Below, one piece after another: positions 16,682 through 25,215 of a stretch of 64,000 bases of DNA. This stretch comes from Paenibacillus sp. LHD-38 (GTDB lineage Bacteria > Bacillota > Bacilli > Paenibacillales > Paenibacillaceae), in the NCBI RefSeq assembly GCF_031157315.1, contig NZ_JAVIFU010000016.1, positions 93,432-157,431 on the forward strand, read 5' to 3'. Numbering within the stretch: the stretch's first letter is position 1; every line of letters begins with the position of its first letter. The notes below the pieces were generated by a model that worked only from the letters and a program-made list of their open reading frames with translations, did no database searches and was not told the DNA's origin. The translations under genes were made by a program, and so were the position numbers.

Positions 16682-17902
16682 ATGATTAAAGACGAAGAAA
16701 AACATCCCTCCACACCTGTGCGGCGTCAATCGATGGCCGATTATTTGTCCCCGCTCGTTCGGGACATTAAACCGTCGGGTATCCGTCGGTTTTTTGATTT
16801 GGTCAGCACGCGCAAGGACGTGATTACGCTAGGGGTCGGCGAGCCCGATTTTGTGACGCCATGGCATGTAAGGGAAGCCGCCGTATACGCGCTGGAAACA
16901 GGCAAAACCCAATACACATCGAATGCGGGTATGCCTGAGCTGCGCGAAGCGATTGGTCAGTACTTAAATGATCAATTTGCCGTGGAGTATAACCCTGCAA
17001 ACGAAATTTTGGTTACGGTTGGCGGCAGTGAAGCAATCGATCTTGCGCTGCGCGCTTTCATTGCGCCCGGCGATGAAATCTTGATTCCAGAGCCTTGTTA
17101 TATTTCGTATTCGCCGATTACCGCGCTTACTGGCGGCAAGCCGGTAGGTATCGAAACCTTTGCCAAGGATGAGTTTAAGCTTAAGGCAGAAGCGCTGCAA
17201 GCGGTTATTACGCCGAAATCGAAAGTACTTATATTATGTTACCCAAGCAATCCGACTGGCGGAACCATGACCTATGAGGATTGGCTGCCTATCGCGAAGC
17301 TTGTGGAAGAAAACGATCTTATCGTAATCTCGGATGAAATATATGCCGAGCTTACTTACGGCTCGAAGCATGTAAGCTTTGCCGGTATGCCCGGCATGAA
17401 GGATCGAACGATCCTTGTCAGCGGCTTCTCCAAAGCCTTTGCCATGACTGGCTGGCGAATGGGTTATGCATGCGGCCATCCCGATCTTATTGCAGCGATG
17501 CTCAAAATTCACCAATATACGGTAATGTGCGCGCCAATCATGGCACAGTATGCGGCGCTTGAAGCGCTTCAGCATGGCTTGGAAGAGAAGGACCGTATGG
17601 TTGAGGCGTACAACCAGCGCCGACGTCTCGTCGTGAAGGGCTTTCGTGATATCGGGCTCGAGTGTCATGAGCCGCAAGGGGCGTTTTACGCTTTCCCTTC
17701 GATCGTATCAACGGGCTTGACGAGCGAACAATTCGCACAGCGTCTGCTGGATGAAGCGAATGTAGCGGCGGTGCCGGGCGATGTGTTTGGTCTCGGAGGC
17801 GAAGGCCATCTTCGCTGTTCTTATGCAACTTCCGTTACTAATCTAACCGAAGCTTTAGACCGAATTGGCGGTTTTGTAGATCGCTTAAAGCAGCAAGGGT
17901 AA
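16682..17902 (+). CDS. class I aminotransferase, AlaT/PatA-like
   Basis: A PLP-dependent fold-type I aminotransferase of 406 residues. The Schiff-base lysine is in SGFSKAFAMTGWRMGY near residue 243. Other conserved pieces are LGVGEPDFVTP near 50, YPSNPTGG near 188 and the late Arg in LRCSYATS near 380. The pairing with an Lrp-type regulator suggests alanine transaminase (AlaT-like); PatA-like transaminases of aromatic amino-acid or diaminopimelate metabolism are the alternative. The start at 16682 was chosen because the ribosome binding site AAAAGGGTG is correctly spaced; an ATG six bases earlier is too close to it. Confidence 0.85.
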   Translation: MIKDEEKHPSTPVRRQSMADYLSPLVRDIKPSGIRRFFDLVSTRKDVITLGVGEPDFVTPWHVREAAVYALETGKTQYTSNAGMPELREAIGQYLNDQFAVEYNPANEILVTVGGSEAIDLALRAFIAPGDEILIPEPCYISYSPITALTGGKPVGIETFAKDEFKLKAEALQAVITPKSKVLILCYPSNPTGGTMTYEDWLPIAKLVEENDLIVISDEIYAELTYGSKHVSFAGMPGMKDRTILVSGFSKAFAMTGWRMGYACGHPDLIAAMLKIHQYTVMCAPIMAQYAALEALQHGLEEKDRMVEAYNQRRRLVVKGFRDIGLECHEPQGAFYAFPSIVSTGLTSEQFAQRLLDEANVAAVPGDVFGLGGEGHLRCSYATSVTNLTEALDRIGGFVDRLKQQG

Positions 17903-17930
17903 CCAGGAACACGTTACTTCACTTTCACGA

Positions 17931-17963
17931 GCAGCAGGTCAGGAGAATATCCGGCCTGCTGTT
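17931..17963 (+). terminator. terminator-like hairpin after the aminotransferase gene
   Basis: The stem GCAGCAGG/CCTGCTG has a loop of about 13 bases and is followed only by a short TTT run, so it is a modest terminator. Confidence 0.5.
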
Positions 17964-18006
17964 TGCATGATTAACCAGTATTAGATGCATGAGGAGGCTG
18001 AGAAGG

Positions 18007-18579
18007 TTGAAATTATATACAAAAACGGGAGACAGCGGTCAGACATCCTTGATTGGCGGGAGGGTGCGGAAGGACGACGCGCGTGTTGAGGCTTATGGCA
18101 CGATTGATGAGCTCAATTGCTTTGTTGGCTTAGCAGCGGCAGAAGCGGATAAGCATGAGGAACTTGCGGAAATGGCGGCTTTGCTCATCGACATTGGGCA
18201 GGAGCTGTTCGACTGCGGTTCGGATCTTGCCTATGCCGTAGAGGGTGCTCCTTTAAAAATCTCGGCAGAGCCGGCTGAACGGCTGGAAAATTGGATTGAT
18301 CAATATGTAACGGAAGCGCCGGAAATTACGAAATTCATTTTGCCGGGCGGAAGTTCGGTTTCCGCGCAGCTGCATGTATGTAGAACGGTATGCCGCCGAG
18401 CAGAACGACGCGTTGTCACGCTTGCTGCCGAGCATCCCATTAACCAAGAGGTACTAACGTATTTAAACCGCCTGTCCGATTTTTTCTTCGCGGCTGCAAG
18501 AGTAGCCAATGCGAAGCTTGGCGTTCCGGATATTGAATATATTCGAAGCGCGGAAGTGTTCCGGAAACCAAAGAAATGA
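18007..18579 (+). CDS. cob(I)yrinic acid a,c-diamide adenosyltransferase, PduO type
   Basis: Transfers adenosyl from ATP to cob(I)alamin to make coenzyme B12; cytosolic and trimeric in the family. It has 190 residues. Motifs are the N-terminal ATP-binding YTKTGDSGQTSLIGG, then RVEAYGTIDELN, then RRAERRV near 135 and NRLSDFFFAAAR near 158. The TTG at 18007 was chosen because GAGGAGG lies nine bases upstream and the family N-terminus begins KLYTKTGD; an earlier ATG would add six non-conserved residues. It overlaps the next gene by four bases. Confidence 0.9.
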   Translation: MKLYTKTGDSGQTSLIGGRVRKDDARVEAYGTIDELNCFVGLAAAEADKHEELAEMAALLIDIGQELFDCGSDLAYAVEGAPLKISAEPAERLENWIDQYVTEAPEITKFILPGGSSVSAQLHVCRTVCRRAERRVVTLAAEHPINQEVLTYLNRLSDFFFAAARVANAKLGVPDIEYIRSAEVFRKPKK

Positions 18580-19538
18580 CAGATCTTTTAGAGCAATTAT
18601 ATTATCGGCCGTTAGTCGCTGTTGTTCGCGACGCGGAGCATGGGAAAACGGTGCGAACAGTACTTGAGCGGCAGCTTGGCGTGTCGCGCAAGCTGTTGTC
18701 GCAGGTGAAGCTGACGGAGCATGGGCTTACGGTGAACGAAGTCCGTGCTTATACAACCGCTCCCGTTGCCGCCGGCGATATCATACGCGTACGCATGGAG
18801 CGGGAGGTTTCCGAGGATATTTTGCCTCAACCTATCCCCATACAAATCGTTTTCGAAGACGAGGATCTTCTCATTATCAATAAGCCTGCAGGTATGATCG
18901 TCCATCCTACACACGGGCATTACACGGGCACGCTTGCAAACGGGGTCGTGTATCACTGGCAGGAAATGGGGGAGCGTGTGCGCTTTAGGCCTGTTCACCG
19001 CCTTGATGAGGAAACCTCAGGATTGGTTGCGATTGCGAAAACATCTTACGTACATCAACAGCTATCAGAGCAAATGCAGGCGAACGGTTTTTTGAAGCTC
19101 TACCGCGCTTATGTTTACGGAAGCCCCGTGCCAGCGCAAGGCACTGTGAATGCGCCGATTGACCGGAATCCAGACCAGCCTCATATTCGAATAGTCACGC
19201 CTGAGGGCTATCCGTCTATTACTCATTATGAGACCATATCAAGTTTTGGATCTTCCCCGGGCAAGCCAGCCGCAGCTGCCGTTCGCTTAAAGCTGGAAAC
19301 GGGCAGGACGCATCAAATTCGCGTTCATATGAAGCATATAGGCTGTCCGCTTGTCGGAGATAAGATGTATGGTCCTGAGGAAGGGTCAGTTGAGGACTGG
19401 GAAAGTACGGTCGGTCGACAAGCGCTGCATGCTGAGATTCTTGGATTCACGCATCCGCTCACGAAACAATGGATGGAATGGCAGGCATCACTGCCGCCTG
19501 AGCTTGAATTATTAGAGCAGAAGCTGTCGGAAGGATAG
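18576..19538 (+). CDS. RluA family pseudouridine synthase
   Basis: Isomerises uridine in structured RNA. It has 320 residues: an N-terminal S4-like RNA-binding region (LERQLGVSRKLLSQVK) at about 25-75 and the catalytic domain from about 95. The catalytic motif VHRLDEETSGL is near residue 140 with its aspartate, and the late signature GRTHQIRVHMKHIGCPLVGD is near 250. B. subtilis relatives include YjbO and YhcT; the exact RNA target cannot be assigned. It starts inside the stop of the PduO gene (ATGA), so the two are translationally coupled. Confidence 0.9.
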   Translation: MTDLLEQLYYRPLVAVVRDAEHGKTVRTVLERQLGVSRKLLSQVKLTEHGLTVNEVRAYTTAPVAAGDIIRVRMEREVSEDILPQPIPIQIVFEDEDLLIINKPAGMIVHPTHGHYTGTLANGVVYHWQEMGERVRFRPVHRLDEETSGLVAIAKTSYVHQQLSEQMQANGFLKLYRAYVYGSPVPAQGTVNAPIDRNPDQPHIRIVTPEGYPSITHYETISSFGSSPGKPAAAAVRLKLETGRTHQIRVHMKHIGCPLVGDKMYGPEEGSVEDWESTVGRQALHAEILGFTHPLTKQWMEWQASLPPELELLEQKLSEG

Positions 19539-19574
19539 CGAATTGGTCACATACCTATTGGAGGATTCATCACG

Positions 19575-19955
19575 ATGACAAAGCAAAAGCAATTAACCAT
19601 CATTCAATATCCTAAATGCAGTACATGCAAAACAGCGCTTAAATCGCTGAAAAACAAAGGGAATGACGTCGTATCCCGCGATATCGTTGAACAAACGCCT
19701 ACAGCCGAGGAGTTGAAGGTGATTGTTGCGAACAGCGGAATGGAGCTGAAGAAGTTTTTCAATACATCGGGCGAAGTTTATAGGGAGCTTGGCTTGAAGG
19801 ACAAGCTGGCTTCTATGTCAGAAGATGAGAAATACGCGTTGCTTGCATCAAACGGAATGCTGATTAAGCGTCCAATCGTAACGGACGGACAAACCGTTAC
19901 GGTAGGCTATAAGGAAGAGCAATACGAACAAGTTTGGAACAACGGAAAAGGGTGA
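19575..19955 (+). CDS. ArsC/Spx family protein (YusI-like)
   Basis: A 126-residue thioredoxin-fold protein with a CSTC pair at residues 15-18 near the N-terminus and the late family motif LLIKRP-like segment (MLIKRPIV near 98). It belongs to the ArsC/Spx/MgsR superfamily. The CxxC, the length and the KRP segment fit the YusI/YffB subgroup better than the RNA-polymerase-binding Spx, because Spx-type polymerase contacts are not obvious. Reductase activity is not established for the subgroup. Its 3' end overlaps the untranslated leader of the next aminotransferase gene. Confidence 0.8.
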   Translation: MTKQKQLTIIQYPKCSTCKTALKSLKNKGNDVVSRDIVEQTPTAEELKVIVANSGMELKKFFNTSGEVYRELGLKDKLASMSEDEKYALLASNGMLIKRPIVTDGQTVTVGYKEEQYEQVWNNGKG

Positions 19956-19963
19956 ATAAACGA

Positions 19964-21169
19964 ATGTCGCAAACCAAATGGCGATCGAACAGGCTGTCGC
20001 AGTTAGGGTCATCGATTTTTGCAGAAGTCGCGGCGTGGAAGCGGTCAGCAGCAGAAAGCGGGCTTGATATTATCGACCTTGGCATCGGAAGCCCGGATCA
20101 GCCGCCTTCGCCTTCCGTTAGGCAAGCGCTAAGTGAGGCGGCTTTGCGCACGGATATGTATGCCTATCCAGCTACAAAAAGCGGCTTGCCCTTTCGTCAG
20201 CATGCGGCGGAATGGATGAAGCATCGTTTTAACGTGGAGCTTGATGCCGCCAGCGAGATTGTTACGCTGCTTGGTTCACAGGATGGACTAGCGCATCTGG
20301 CAATGGCGCTTTGCGATCCAGGAGATACGGCTTTGCTGCCTAATCCGGGTTATCCCATTTACGCAGGGTCATTAGCGCTTGCCGGGGTGGAAGCAGTGCT
20401 GATGCCGCTAAAGGAAGAAAACGGCTTTATGCCTGATCTGGATGCTATTTCCGATGCGGATTGGGACAGAGCTACCTTTATTTTGCTCAATTATCCGAAT
20501 AACCCCATCTCAGCGGTAGCAGACGTTGCATTTTTCGAGAGGCTCATAGATAAGGCTCGTCGTCACGGCGTATTAGTCGTACATGATCTCGCTTATTCGG
20601 AGATGGGCTTTGACGGCTGCGAGCCGCCAAGTATATTTGAGGTACCGGGTGCGCTTGACCAAGCGGTTGAATTTCATTCCTTATCCAAGAGTTTTAATAT
20701 GGCTGGCTGCAGAATAGGCTTTTTGGCCGGGAATCAGGTTGCGGTCGGCGCGCTTCGCGAGCTAAAAGCCAATATCGATTACGGTGTGTTCGATCCCGTT
20801 CAAGAGGCTGGCATAGCTGCCTTGAAGGAAGCGATTGCTGGCGCGGAGCTGCCAAAGGCCGGGAAGCTTTACGAGCAGAGACGTAACACATTTATTGAAG
20901 CGCTTCGTGCTGAAGGATGGCAGGTTCCAGCGCCAAAGGCAACCATGTTTGTATGGGCGCAGCTGCCTCCGATGCAATGGTCGCAGGACGAACCTTGGAC
21001 ATCAAGACGGATTTCCCAGGAAATGCTGCGGCAAACCGGAGTTGTTGTCGTTCCAGGGGAAGCCTTCGGCTCCGAAGGTGAAGGTTATGTACGGATAGCG
21101 CTTGTGGAAGACGAAGAACGATTGAAAGAAGCAGCGAAAAGGATTGGAAACTTTATTCGCGGGCAATAA
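19964..21169 (+). CDS. class I/II aminotransferase, LL-diaminopimelate aminotransferase-like
   Basis: A fold-type I PLP enzyme of 401 residues. Key pieces are the opening LGIGSPDQPPSP near 37, NYPNNPISA near 180, the PLP lysine in FHSLSKSFNMAGCRIGF near 240, and the late Arg in GYVRIALVEDEERL near 377. Overall wording is like enzymes annotated as LL-diaminopimelate or putative aminotransferases. Substrate remains uncertain. The start ATG is the only in-frame ATG after AAAAGGGTGA; a longer TTG-started frame runs back into the upstream gene. Confidence 0.82.
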   Translation: MSQTKWRSNRLSQLGSSIFAEVAAWKRSAAESGLDIIDLGIGSPDQPPSPSVRQALSEAALRTDMYAYPATKSGLPFRQHAAEWMKHRFNVELDAASEIVTLLGSQDGLAHLAMALCDPGDTALLPNPGYPIYAGSLALAGVEAVLMPLKEENGFMPDLDAISDADWDRATFILLNYPNNPISAVADVAFFERLIDKARRHGVLVVHDLAYSEMGFDGCEPPSIFEVPGALDQAVEFHSLSKSFNMAGCRIGFLAGNQVAVGALRELKANIDYGVFDPVQEAGIAALKEAIAGAELPKAGKLYEQRRNTFIEALRAEGWQVPAPKATMFVWAQLPPMQWSQDEPWTSRRISQEMLRQTGVVVVPGEAFGSEGEGYVRIALVEDEERLKEAAKRIGNFIRGQ

Positions 21170-21203
21170 AGAGGTTAATGGGCGAGAGAGGGGTTATAAA
21201 AAT

Positions 21204-22070
21204 ATGAGTGAGCAGCGTTTGCTTTTAGTTGATGGCATGGCGATTTTATTTCGGGCTTATTTTGCAACATCATTTGGAGGAAGCGTTCGTAAAACGAGCG
21301 CAGGCGTACCGGTAAACGCCGTGCATGGATTTGTTCGTTATTTCATGGATGCGATCAACACCTTTAATCCAACGCATGTGGCTTGCTGCTGGGATATGGG
21401 AAGCACGACTTTCCGGACGGAGCAATATGACGGCTACAAATCGAATCGTCCTGCCGCACCGGAGGATTTGGTGCCGCAGTTTGATCTTGTAAAAGACGTT
21501 GTCGCGAGCTTCAATGTACCGAACATAGGCATTGCGGGATATGAAGCGGATGACTGTATCGGTACTTTGGCTGCAGCACTGAAGGATCAAGCGCAAATTT
21601 TTGTCGTGACGGGCGATCATGATATGCTTCAACTGGTGGATGACCGTGTTTCGGTTGCCATCATGAAGAAGGGGATCGGCAACTATATGGTGTACACGCC
21701 AGAGACCTTAATGGAAGAACGCCAGCTAACCCCGATTCAAATTATCGATATCAAAGGTCTCATGGGCGACACCAGCGATAACTATCCCGGCGTAAAAGGG
21801 ATCGGCGAGAAGACGGCTCATAAGCTGATTCAAGAGCATGGCTCTATCGAGGGTCTGCTGGCAAATTTAGAGGTAGTGTCCAAAACGATTCGGGCTAAAA
21901 TCGAAGCGGATCTGGCTATGCTTCATTTGTCCCGCGACTTGGCTACGATCCGCTGTGATGTGCCGGTATCGGCAGAGCTTGAGGGCTGCTGCTGGGCATA
22001 TGACCGCGACAGCGTCCTGCGGAAGTTCGAGGAGCTGGAGTTTAAGAGCTTGGTTGCTCTTATCGGATAA
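21204..22070 (+). CDS. 5'-3' exonuclease (YpcP-like, FEN family)
   Basis: A stand-alone homologue of the 5' nuclease domain of DNA polymerase I. It has 288 residues. The acidic metal-binding residues are visible in LLVDGMAILFRAYF near 6, AGYEADDCIGTLA near 115 and VTGDHDMLQLV near 137. The helix-three-turn-helix segment MGDTSDNYPGVKGIGEKTA is near 190. It removes RNA primers and flaps in replication and repair in the family. The start ATG at 21204 begins the conserved strand; the longer frame upstream overlaps the previous gene and lacks similarity. Confidence 0.9.
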   Translation: MSEQRLLLVDGMAILFRAYFATSFGGSVRKTSAGVPVNAVHGFVRYFMDAINTFNPTHVACCWDMGSTTFRTEQYDGYKSNRPAAPEDLVPQFDLVKDVVASFNVPNIGIAGYEADDCIGTLAAALKDQAQIFVVTGDHDMLQLVDDRVSVAIMKKGIGNYMVYTPETLMEERQLTPIQIIDIKGLMGDTSDNYPGVKGIGEKTAHKLIQEHGSIEGLLANLEVVSKTIRAKIEADLAMLHLSRDLATIRCDVPVSAELEGCCWAYDRDSVLRKFEELEFKSLVALIG

Positions 22071-22077
22071 TTAATGG

Positions 22078-22121
22078 AGATCTCCTTACGCATGTACCAA
22101 GCGTGGTGAGGAGATCTTTTT
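22078..22121 (+). terminator. rho-independent terminator after the exonuclease gene
   Basis: The 9-bp stem AGATCTCCT/AGGAGATCT has inner pairing (TACGC with GCGTG) and is followed by TTTT. Confidence 0.85.
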
Positions 22122-22155
22122 AAAGTGATGTTGTGAAAATAGTAATGAATATTCT

Positions 22156-22185
22156 TTGACAGGAATATTCCGTAAAGTGTATATT
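22156..22185 (+). promoter_or_regulatory. candidate promoter of the ArsR gene
   Basis: TTGACA at 22156-22161 and TATATT at 22180-22185 are spaced 18 bases apart. The palindrome GAATATTC occurs once inside the spacer and once just upstream of the -35, which could be regulator half-sites. The distance to the gene is about 125 bases. Confidence 0.5.
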
Positions 22186-22310
22186 TATATTGTAAGTTTA
22201 CGATCAGTTCATAGGGAGCCGAAGGGTTTGGCATTTCCTTAGGTACAGGCGTTTTCTAACACCAAAGAATGCCGTATAAAATATTTGTTTTTTCGAATTG
22301 AGTTGAGGTT

Positions 22311-22649
22311 ATGAAAGAGACGATTTTTAACGCTCTCGCGGAGCCGAATCGGCTGCATATTGTCGAACTCCTGCGTAATGGTCCGCTATCCGTGGGGGAA
22401 ATTGCTGATCAACTCGGACTTAACCAGCCGCAAACCTCTAAGCATCTTCGCGTACTTAGTGAATCTGGACTTGTTGAAGTTAAGCCAAGCGCGAATCGAC
22501 GCTTCTATCAGCTCCGTACGCAGCCGCTGATTGAGCTGGATGATTGGCTTGAGTCCTTCCGCCGCATCTGGGAGGAGAGGTTAGATAACCTGGATGATTA
22601 TTTACGCAAGCTGCAGGCACAGGAAAAGCTGTCGGGGGATAAGGAATAA
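22311..22649 (+). CDS. ArsR family winged-helix regulator
   Basis: A 112-residue ArsR-type repressor with the typical core FNALAEPNRLHIVELL..GPLSVGEIADQLGLNQPQTSKHLRVLSESGLVEVK and an Arg-rich wing. There are no cysteine metal ligands, so it is not a simple metal sensor. It is closer to the SdpR-like subgroup, whose members usually precede an SRPBCC/AHSA1 partner gene. No such partner follows. The AT-rich glycosyltransferase island starts about 330 bases later, so this gene may mark the edge of the inserted region. Confidence 0.82.
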   Translation: MKETIFNALAEPNRLHIVELLRNGPLSVGEIADQLGLNQPQTSKHLRVLSESGLVEVKPSANRRFYQLRTQPLIELDDWLESFRRIWEERLDNLDDYLRKLQAQEKLSGDKE

Positions 22650-22706
22650 AAAGGTAGATGGGTATTTGGCAACGCTATAAGAATATAAGTAACCTATATA
22701 AAAAGC

Positions 22707-22746
22707 TAAAAACGCCGAAAATACTGATTTTCGGTGTTTTTAGTTT
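22707..22746 (+). terminator. terminator after the ArsR gene
   Basis: A long stem (CTAAAAACGCCGAAAAT with ATTTTCGGTGTTTTTAG) has a four-base loop. It separates the backbone from the glycosyltransferase block and is probably bidirectional. Confidence 0.85.
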
Positions 22747-22799
22747 TAGTAATTAAAATTGGGGATGGATGTTGTTAATGATAAGAATTGAATTTTACA

Positions 22800-22828
22800 T
22801 TGACGTGTTCATTATAAAGAACTACTAT
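22800..22828 (+). promoter_or_regulatory. SinR-type operator inside a promoter (glycosyltransferase block)
   Basis: TTGACG at 22800-22805 and TACTAT at 22823-22828 are exactly 17 bases apart. The spacer holds the palindrome GTTCATTATAAAGAAC at 22807-22822. This geometry is the same as at the slrR-like gene and epsA. A repressor there would block polymerase directly. It serves the gene starting at 22983. Confidence 0.8.
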
Positions 22829-22898
22829 TAAAGTATGGTCTCGTATTGATCATAAAGTTGTTTGATTTTGGTGAGGTAGGCTTTTTTTTTGAGAAGGT

Positions 22899-22914
22899 GT
22901 TCTTTATTAAGAAT
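22899..22914 (+). promoter_or_regulatory. second, weaker SinR-type operator
   Basis: GTTCTTTATTAAGAAT has a perfect left half-site (GTTCTTT) and a one-base mismatch in the outer right half. It is 92 bases downstream of the first operator. Followed by seven T residues, it could also act as a short terminator hairpin. Confidence 0.55.
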
Positions 22915-22982
22915 TTTTTTGAGTAATGAGTTTTTTAGTAATTTAATCATATTTAAAATATTAGCTGTTTATGGAGGTTAGA

Positions 22983-24017
22983 ATGTTTCCAAAAGTAAGT
23001 GTAATTGTACCTGTATATAATTGTGAAAAATTCATTTCCAAATGTTTAGAGAGCATATTGAATCAAACGTACTCGAACATTGAAATAATTCTTGTAAATG
23101 ATGGATCTGTTGATCGTAGTGAAGAGATCGTATTTGAGTATAGAGAAAAAGATAAAAGAATATTGTACTTTTATCAAGAAAATAATGGTCCATCTGAAGC
23201 TAGAAATAAGGGAATTCTGGAGTCAACAGGAGATTTCTTAGTATTTATTGATTCCGATGATACTGTTGATAAATATTACATCGAATTGTTATTAAGTAAA
23301 ATGATTAGTACTGGATCTGACTTAGTTTGTTGTGGTTATAAGGATATATCCAAGTACGGGATACTTAACTATACGGATTTTGATTTTGATGAGGTTGTTT
23401 CCAAACATTCATTTATGAATATGGTGTGTAAGGGAACAGGAGGAGTTCTGTGGAGTAAAATTTATAAAAAAGAAATAATACTTAAAAATAATATTAAGAT
23501 GGACAAAAATATTTTTATGTCTGAGGATTTAATATTTGTATTACAGTATGCTGTTCACTGCAATTCTTTCACTGCAATAAAAGGACACCTGTATCACTAT
23601 AATAGACTTAATGAAAACAGCATAAGTTCTAATATATCAATTGATTATCTGCAAAATAATATTAATGTTTGCAAGCATATTGAAAAAATATTTAATTCTG
23701 TCGAATTTCATGAAAATAGAACAAAAGAGATCATTACGAAACGAATTCAAGATATAGTCATTAACTTAGTGGAGCAGCAGAGTATAAATTTCAAAGCCTT
23801 AGGCATGAAAAATGCCATAAGTAATGTAAAACAAATTTTATCATTGCAATATGTAGGGAAATACTCAGGAGATTTTTCAAGCAATAATATTTTTTATAAA
23901 CCATATATATTTTTAATGAAAAATAAATTTATAAGGTTAAGTATTATTTATGGAAATTATTTATATAAATTGAAAGGATATAAACAGAAAATAAAAGAAA
24001 AAGTGGTGAGTACGTGA
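22983..24017 (+). CDS. glycosyltransferase family 2 (GT-A fold)
   Basis: A 344-residue inverting-type glycosyltransferase of the EpsJ/WcaA style that adds a sugar to a lipid-linked or growing glycan at the cytoplasmic face. Its start (VSVIVPVYNCEKFISKCLESILNQTY), LVNDGS near 40 and the metal-binding FIDSDD near 92 are diagnostic. The start is the ATG after GGAGG with five-base spacing; an ATG four codons earlier overlaps that ribosome binding site. It is the first gene of the AT-rich block, under the operator-containing promoter at 22800. It overlaps the next start by four bases. Confidence 0.88.
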   Translation: MFPKVSVIVPVYNCEKFISKCLESILNQTYSNIEIILVNDGSVDRSEEIVFEYREKDKRILYFYQENNGPSEARNKGILESTGDFLVFIDSDDTVDKYYIELLLSKMISTGSDLVCCGYKDISKYGILNYTDFDFDEVVSKHSFMNMVCKGTGGVLWSKIYKKEIILKNNIKMDKNIFMSEDLIFVLQYAVHCNSFTAIKGHLYHYNRLNENSISSNISIDYLQNNINVCKHIEKIFNSVEFHENRTKEIITKRIQDIVINLVEQQSINFKALGMKNAISNVKQILSLQYVGKYSGDFSSNNIFYKPYIFLMKNKFIRLSIIYGNYLYKLKGYKQKIKEKVVST

Positions 24018-25198
24018 AGAAAAAGCTATTGTTTGTTATCGATTCCTTATCTATAGGCGGTGCAGAAAAAAGCTTAGTTTCACTATTGAATTTGATTGAA
24101 CCTTCAAAATACGAAATAGATTTATTGTTATTTAAAAGAGGAGAGGATCTTGAAAGATACCTGCCTAAGCATATAAATATTTTACCTGTGCCTGAATATT
24201 TTAGATTTCTTAATAATGAAAAATTCGCAGCAGCCAAAAACATTACATATTCATATTATAAAATTAAAACTTCATTAAATTTGAGATTAAATAAGTATGC
24301 AAAAAAAACATTACATAGTGAGCAAGTGGTGTATAAAAACTTAACCAGAATAATATACCCCATTGAGAGTATGTATGATGTAGCAATCGCTTATAGTCAA
24401 GGAATGCCTACATATTTTGTTGCAAGTAAAGTCAAGGCATCAAAGAAACTAGCCTGGATTAATACAGACTATGTTAATACTCTTTACGATAAAGAATTGG
24501 ATTATGAATCGTATAAGAACATTACTAAAATAATAGCTGTTTCTCAGCATACGAAAGAATCAGTAATGAAGATCAGAACTGACTATGACGACAAGATCGA
24601 TATCGTATTTGATATTGTTAATCCAGATTTAATCAATACGATGTCGGAAGAAGTTGAAATTAATGAATTTGATAAGAAAGTCGTAAATATATTAACTGTT
24701 GGAAGGCTAGTTTCTGCAAAATCGTATGAAAGTGCTATCGGGGTTGCACGTTTATTGAAAGATTCGGGATATAGGTTCAAATGGTTTGTAATCGGCGAGG
24801 GTCCAGAGAGAAAAAAACTTCAGGAATTGATAGTGGAGAATGATTTATTAGATAGTTTTTTCTTACTTGGGAAAAGGCTGAATCCATATCCATATATGAA
24901 AAATTGCGATATATATGTTCAAACTTCAATAAAAGAAGGTTTTGGACTAACTGTTTGTGAAGCGAAAATATTGAAAAGGCCTATTGTATGCTCAAATTTC
25001 CATACAGCAAAAGAAATCATAAATAATAACATCGATGGACTAATCGTAGAGCATAATAAAAATAGTATATTCAATGGAATCAGAAAGTATTTAGATGATT
25101 CGAACTTTAGAGAAGAGATCGTTAAGCAGTTGAATATTGAAGAACCGTATAATTCAATCAATCAATTAAATAAATTTTACCAATTAATAGAAAATTAA
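24014..25198 (+). CDS. glycosyltransferase family 4 (GT-B fold)
   Basis: A 394-residue GT-B glycosyltransferase with a GTG start overlapping the previous stop. Family signs are the N-terminal LSIGGAEKSLVSLLN near 13, ILTVGRLVSAKSYESAI near 229 and the C-terminal donor-site segment NPYPYMKNCDIYVQTSIKEGFGLTVCEAK near 290-320 with the E-x7-E pattern. It shares the NPYPYM-CD-YVQ-S signature with the genes at 26954 and 51485, so the three are paralogues. It probably acts on the polysaccharide made by the flanking genes. Confidence 0.88.
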   Translation: MKKKLLFVIDSLSIGGAEKSLVSLLNLIEPSKYEIDLLLFKRGEDLERYLPKHINILPVPEYFRFLNNEKFAAAKNITYSYYKIKTSLNLRLNKYAKKTLHSEQVVYKNLTRIIYPIESMYDVAIAYSQGMPTYFVASKVKASKKLAWINTDYVNTLYDKELDYESYKNITKIIAVSQHTKESVMKIRTDYDDKIDIVFDIVNPDLINTMSEEVEINEFDKKVVNILTVGRLVSAKSYESAIGVARLLKDSGYRFKWFVIGEGPERKKLQELIVENDLLDSFFLLGKRLNPYPYMKNCDIYVQTSIKEGFGLTVCEAKILKRPIVCSNFHTAKEIINNNIDGLIVEHNKNSIFNGIRKYLDDSNFREEIVKQLNIEEPYNSINQLNKFYQLIEN

Positions 25199-25215
25199 AG
25201 AGTGGTGATAATGAT

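Noticed and set aside
22899..22921. Second palindrome considered only as a terminator hairpin
   Set aside because: A five-base-pair A:T stem is too weak for efficient termination. The match to the operator half-site is the better explanation, though kept at moderate confidence.
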